This document shows positions 59,755-64,000 of a DNA stretch of 64,000 nt, piece after piece. The notes beneath the pieces are model-generated. The model saw nothing but the letters and a program-made list of their open reading frames with translations. It was not told where the DNA came from and did not search any database. The first letter of the stretch is position 1. Each line of letters begins with the position of its first letter. The stretch spans positions 112,983,529 to 113,047,528 of the forward strand of contig CM069432.1 of assembly GCA_035610365.1 (NCBI GenBank). Direction: 5' to 3'. The DNA is from Aquatica leii. Taxonomy: Eukaryota > Arthropoda > Insecta > Coleoptera > Lampyridae. A program made the position numbers and the translations under genes.

Positions 59755-60275
59755 CTTAAAATGTATGTATTTAACGCAAAAAGAAGTGAAAATGATAAAA
59801 TGGTTTTATGCCGGAAATAATGCCCGTAAAGTAAGTGCTTTATGTATTGTAAAATATCTGAATTGACAGATTCTAAGTAGTACAACAATTGATGGAATAA
59901 TACACAAGTTTGAAACTATAAACATAGTAATAAACAAATGTAAGTGTAATAATTACAATCTGAATTTACACTAAAACGAGGAAAATGGTAACAACTTTAA
60001 TGTTTGTAAGGCAATAGCTAAAAATCCCAATGAAAATTTAAGACAGAAAACTTTAGTTTGCACCACACCTAAGTGCTGCAAATTTTACACAACAAAAAGT
60101 TACGGGAACATGATTTAAAAAGGAAGAATGCATTTTGCTTCCAAATTATTAGAAAATGTAACGCAGATAGAGAAGTTTTAAAGAAATATTTTGCTGTACA
60201 CATGAATGCACGTTCACTTTGCATTGATGGACCAAATTAAAAAAATTCAGAGTATATGCTACTAACAATCTACAC
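59755..60275 (+). pseudogene. Tc1/mariner-superfamily transposase relic
   Basis: Plus-strand reading gives EVKMIKWFYAGNNARKVSAL (N-terminal helix-turn-helix), then AIAKNPNENLRQKTLVC, SYGNMI and FCFQIIRKCNADREVLKK, and a final block that includes IDGPN. The order matches the insect family of the 38985-39320 relic. Numerous stops and frameshifts; no terminal repeats found. Confidence 0.6.
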
Positions 60276-61425
60276 AAAATACCGTTTTATACTTTGAAGC
60301 TATACATCATATCTCGTCTTTATTCTGTCCCTAGCAATTTGCGTGTTTTTACAAACTGCCTCATGTACTTTATAGCCTCTTAATCAACTTCCTGAGATAT
60401 GTAGATGTAAACAAAACAAAACGTCAAACAAGAATGTTACTGAATGTTACTAAACGCTAACACTACCAACTTAATACAATGTTGATGCCCAACGCATAGG
60501 TCACGTGGGAAATAGGTTTTAATGCAGTCTATGTATATATTTTACAATTAATTAAATAAATATATTTTCTTTCTCGAGAAGTGCAACAGAAGACAAAATG
60601 TAAAAGGAAACAAAAAAATTGGTATTTGTTTTTTTTAATGTACACAATATACAACTTAAAAATACAGACTTAACTGTAGCAAGAAGATCAGTTATTTATT
60701 TCATATAGATGGCCAAAATATATCGTCAAAAAATTGTCAAAATCTTGATCTAAGAAAGTGTAGTAGTTTATTGGCTACGCATTTTACAGATTTTTATAGT
60801 GTGAGTTGTTTATCAACTAATAAACAAAAATAAAACACCAACAAAATTTACGACCGTACTAAACATTTTTTTAAAACACCGTCATATGATTGTTGGTTTT
60901 GTGCTAACCAATAAAATGACGTAATTTTAAAATTAAACATGGTATATTTAATATAATTTAAACCTTAACTGAAAAATACTTTTTTATAGTTTTATATTAG
61001 GTATTAATTACACATGTTAAATACTTATAGTGAAAACGTTAAAAACATTTTAAAAAATGTAAATTTTAATTCCGTTCGACAAAAAAGAAAAAAAACGCTT
61101 TAAACTGTAGAATTATTACAAAAACGTCACTTTAGATGCTTTATTTAGTCGGCGTAATTTGTAACGGACCTGTGGGTGGAGCTCTTCTGCACAATTTTCT
61201 AAAGACGGCGTATCAGAACGCTACTTGTTGTATTATATTTGTAAGGGTTCGTCGTGTCAATTTCGTCTACTACGTATATCACGTGACAGATCTTTTACAA
61301 ATTACGTGAACTATAACAAACTATTTAATAACGTTTCTTTATCATTTTTTAAGTTTATTTTCAACGTAATTTAATTTATTCCTTCATTCAAGAAAAAACA
61401 TAGAAATTATTCAGTTTTTTATAGC
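60276..61425. other. No recognisable feature
   Basis: AT-rich with a GC-richer patch at 61140-61290; nothing supported. Confidence 0.5.
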
Positions 61426-61470
61426 GACGTTTCGCGCATTAGATATACACTTTTTCGAGTCACAATAATT
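61426..61470 (-). ncRNA. Degenerate hammerhead-like motif
   Basis: The minus strand ends in GCGCGAAACGTCGC, an exact GAAAC box, but the CTGATGA box upstream is replaced by CTCGAAA. It faces a second motif at 61843-61880 that shares the ACGTCGC tail. Confidence 0.25.
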
Positions 61471-61842
61471 TGTTTTTGTAAGTATTCAAGAAACATTGTT
61501 ATTGTGATAAGTTGCAATTGTTATTTATATTGAAAGGTTTGCCTCCTGATAATAAATATTTGACATTTAACATGTTTAAAGTTAATTTCTTATTATGCCA
61601 TTTCATTTTAATAATTTATTCTTTTTGACTCAATGGTAGGTTTTAAACTTCCGTTTACCTCTGTTACTTTGTTAAATATAAAAATTATTTTTTTCAATTT
61701 TGTTAAATTATAAAATAATTTTTTACATGCTTATTAACGGTTGCTAGTTTTTTGCTCTTCTCTTCTTTGACTCTTGTTTTTGATGTTTGTTATTTATTTT
61801 GTACACTGTTTTTATGTGTTTTTTACTAAATAAAGGAGTGAC

Positions 61843-61880
61843 CTGATGGAATGCTGATTATAAGCACAAAACGTCGCAGA
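61843..61880 (+). ncRNA. Degenerate hammerhead-like motif
   Basis: CTGATGG at 61843-61849, a short stem (TGCT/AGCA), then CAAAACGTCGC. One base of each box differs from consensus. Confidence 0.3.
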
Positions 61881-61889
61881 TTAACTGGG

Positions 61890-64000
61890 CTTGTTTCCTT
61901 ATACCTCTTATTCGAAGGGATCATTAAGTCGAATGGTTATTTATGTATGTTTTAAATATTTATTTAAATACGCAGATTACCAAGTTAAGTGCTAACAATT
62001 ATCTACAAAAATTACATTTATCAAATTTTTAAAATAAATAAAAAAATTTATAACAAACAAGGTAGGTACTTTAGCATTTGCTTTACGCTAAGTTATTAAT
62101 AGGTTTAAGCAATTGTGAAAGACACTAAATATTTTTTTTTAAATTGAAACGTCTTTGAATTCAAGCTTACTAAGTTCGTTTTCAACAAATCTAATTAATC
62201 TTCAATCATCGATCATAAAAAAATTATTTTTAATTTCTGCTTATATTCTTATATTTGTGATTAAAAACAAATTAAAACGGTTTCTGAAACAAACAAAACA
62301 AAAAGATGCAAGAATAGTACATTTTTTTAAATACAAAACCGTCAAAAGATAAAAATATACAATTAAATTGAATTAAAAAATTAGGTATTTTACTACAAAA
62401 TAAAAAAGTTAGTTTTGTTTTTAACTAAATTTATATTTTTGTCAGTTGCAATAAATTTTTGATATTAATGATTTATTAATAATTATTTGCCTACCTAACA
62501 GCTAAGCTTAGACACTTTCGAGTAGACACAAAATGTTTAAGCAAAATAATTTTTTATTTCTAATTTTATTTTTGTAATAAAAACTTTTTTGGTTTGATCG
62601 TAACTATAAAATTATAAAAACTCTGTTTGTGAATTAAAAAAAAACATTAAATAATATTTAAATTATTTTATTAAACTATGTTTTAAAACATAAACTTCAT
62701 AAACATGCATTTTAGAAAGTAATTACTTTTATTAATTTATTTTTGGTAAACTAAATCATAATTGAACAAACAGATTTTAGGGTTAATATTTTTTTTGTCT
62801 TTTTAAATTTAAATCAACTCTTGTACAAACATTTAATGTTTAAATTTCAAACAATAAATCATACACGAGTTCTAACAGTTGCGGCATTACCCACATAAAA
62901 CTCCAACAACGTATGTACATATATACACCTATTAATGTTAGAATTACAATACAGATTAGATACTTATTCGTTGACTTGTTACTATCAATTAAATGTATTT
63001 TGTATTTAATTTAATAAAATAATTTAAAAATTTTGTTTTAATATATAAAGATACGGGTTTAATTATGTATTTAAATATAATTACTTTAATTATAATAACA
63101 TGTTTGTATTTCTTAAATAGAATGTATCAAATTTTCAAATTTTATTTTTATTGTGTATACAATTTTACATTTTATGTCATGTGTAAAAGATTTTACACAT
63201 TTTAAGCGTAAATGTATGTATAAGATATCAACAATGCGTATATTATAAAAAATAAAAACTGTTGACTTTGTGTATAAAATTATAATGTAGGCTCAGCTAG
63301 TTGCAAGCTCAGCCGAACATGAGCTGATAGTACAAAAAGGTAAACAGACAATGGATGTTAATGCTAATCTACTTTTAATTTCAGCAATGTTTATAATTAT
63401 GTCACTAATTTAAGTTGATTTAAATTAAAAAATAATTAAATTACAACATAACTAAATATTTAAAAATGTGTTTAAAAAGTAAAACTTTCTATTTAAAACA
63501 AAAAAATCAAGTATATTTTATACCTATAATTGTTAGATTTAAATATAAGTTTATACAGTTTTTAAGAAAATTTTCCTTAATGTATTTGAAACATAATTAA
63601 AAAAACTTTTTTTAGTTTCAACAAAATAAGGTAATTTGCAATTAGGTTATTAAGGACACCTGTTATTATTAAAAAGTAGTAAACCTTAAAAAAAGTTAGT
63701 TATTACATCTATACCTTGTACTTGTACTAAAAATAATTTATACATTAAGGAAAATAGTAAAACAGATATTACGGTATTACAACGGTATTACGTAGTATAT
63801 GTTAATACCAGAAAAGTACACAATAAATAAAAATAAATTGTAAAAATAAACAAATATTGAACAAATTTAATTTTAATCAATATAAAATGATGATTATAAT
63901 TATATATATATTTCAGTTAGTTTTTTTGTATGGTAGAGTTGTATTGTTATTTTTTGCAAAATTCCGTATTTAAAGTATAACCTGCGTCAGGCTTTCTAAT
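61890..64000. other. AT-rich intergenic sequence
   Basis: 2.1 kb without supported features; ORF 62155-62352 is low complexity. Confidence 0.5.

Noticed and set aside
1..64000. CRISPR arrays, prokaryotic operons or phage genes
   Set aside because: No spaced direct repeats; all genes are eukaryotic transposon genes with spliceosomal introns.

Overview
The window is a strongly AT-rich stretch of animal DNA, most likely from an insect genome. I find no convincing host gene, rRNA, tRNA or CRISPR array. Nearly everything recognisable is a transposable element or its remains: Ty3/gypsy elements, a Jockey-like non-LTR element, Penelope-like terminal fragments, EnSpm/CACTA-like, hAT, PIF/Harbinger, Tc1/mariner-like and Crypton-like (tyrosine recombinase) sequences, plus several MITEs. 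Spliceosomal introns with GT-AG ends occur inside the transposon genes. The insect assignment is inferred from the transposon families and base composition; the order cannot be told from sequence alone.

Layout. 0-4 kb: a Penelope-like end, a broken Harbinger transposase and a decayed gypsy pol, both on the minus strand, then a small inverted-repeat element. 4.6 kb: a near-perfect 146-bp palindrome. 6.6-10.3 kb: two inverted copies of a roughly 480-bp repeat unit in permuted order. 10.6-21.6 kb: one gypsy element with 184-bp LTRs, split by a 6.4-kb DNA transposon (14935-21305). 22.8-25.5 kb: a complete but broken hAT element. 25.9-32.7 kb: mostly featureless AT-rich DNA with two short MITE copies. 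32.7-34.8 and 41.0-43.7 kb: two oppositely oriented Harbinger copies. 39-40.9 kb: a Tc1/mariner relic and a MITE. 44.4 kb: a Jockey 3' fragment. 47.5 kb: a hairpin MITE. 48.7-49.5 kb: a Crypton-like pseudogene. 49.6-58.1 kb: a minus-strand Jockey-like element broken up by two CCC...GGG transposons, a Penelope-like palindrome, hairpin MITEs and a tandem duplication. 58-64 kb: AT-rich DNA with a Tc1/mariner relic and facing hammerhead-like motifs.

The most notable object is the 14935-21305 transposon. It appears to carry two intact, convergent, intron-containing genes: a 704-aa tnp2/EnSpm-type transposase (plus strand, 3 exons) and a 416-aa DUF4806-domain protein (minus strand, 6 coding exons). 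Their stop codons are 58 bp apart. Both ends are packed with GCCACTT/AAGTGGC-like motifs inside CCCAASTAGCAT terminal inverted repeats, with an AA target duplication. The simplest reading is a transposase plus an accessory end-binding protein acting on the subterminal repeats. Two shorter elements (49581-50866 and 55039-56548) have the same CCC...GGG ends and AA duplication. For one of them the empty site can be checked, because it interrupts a Jockey endonuclease reading frame.
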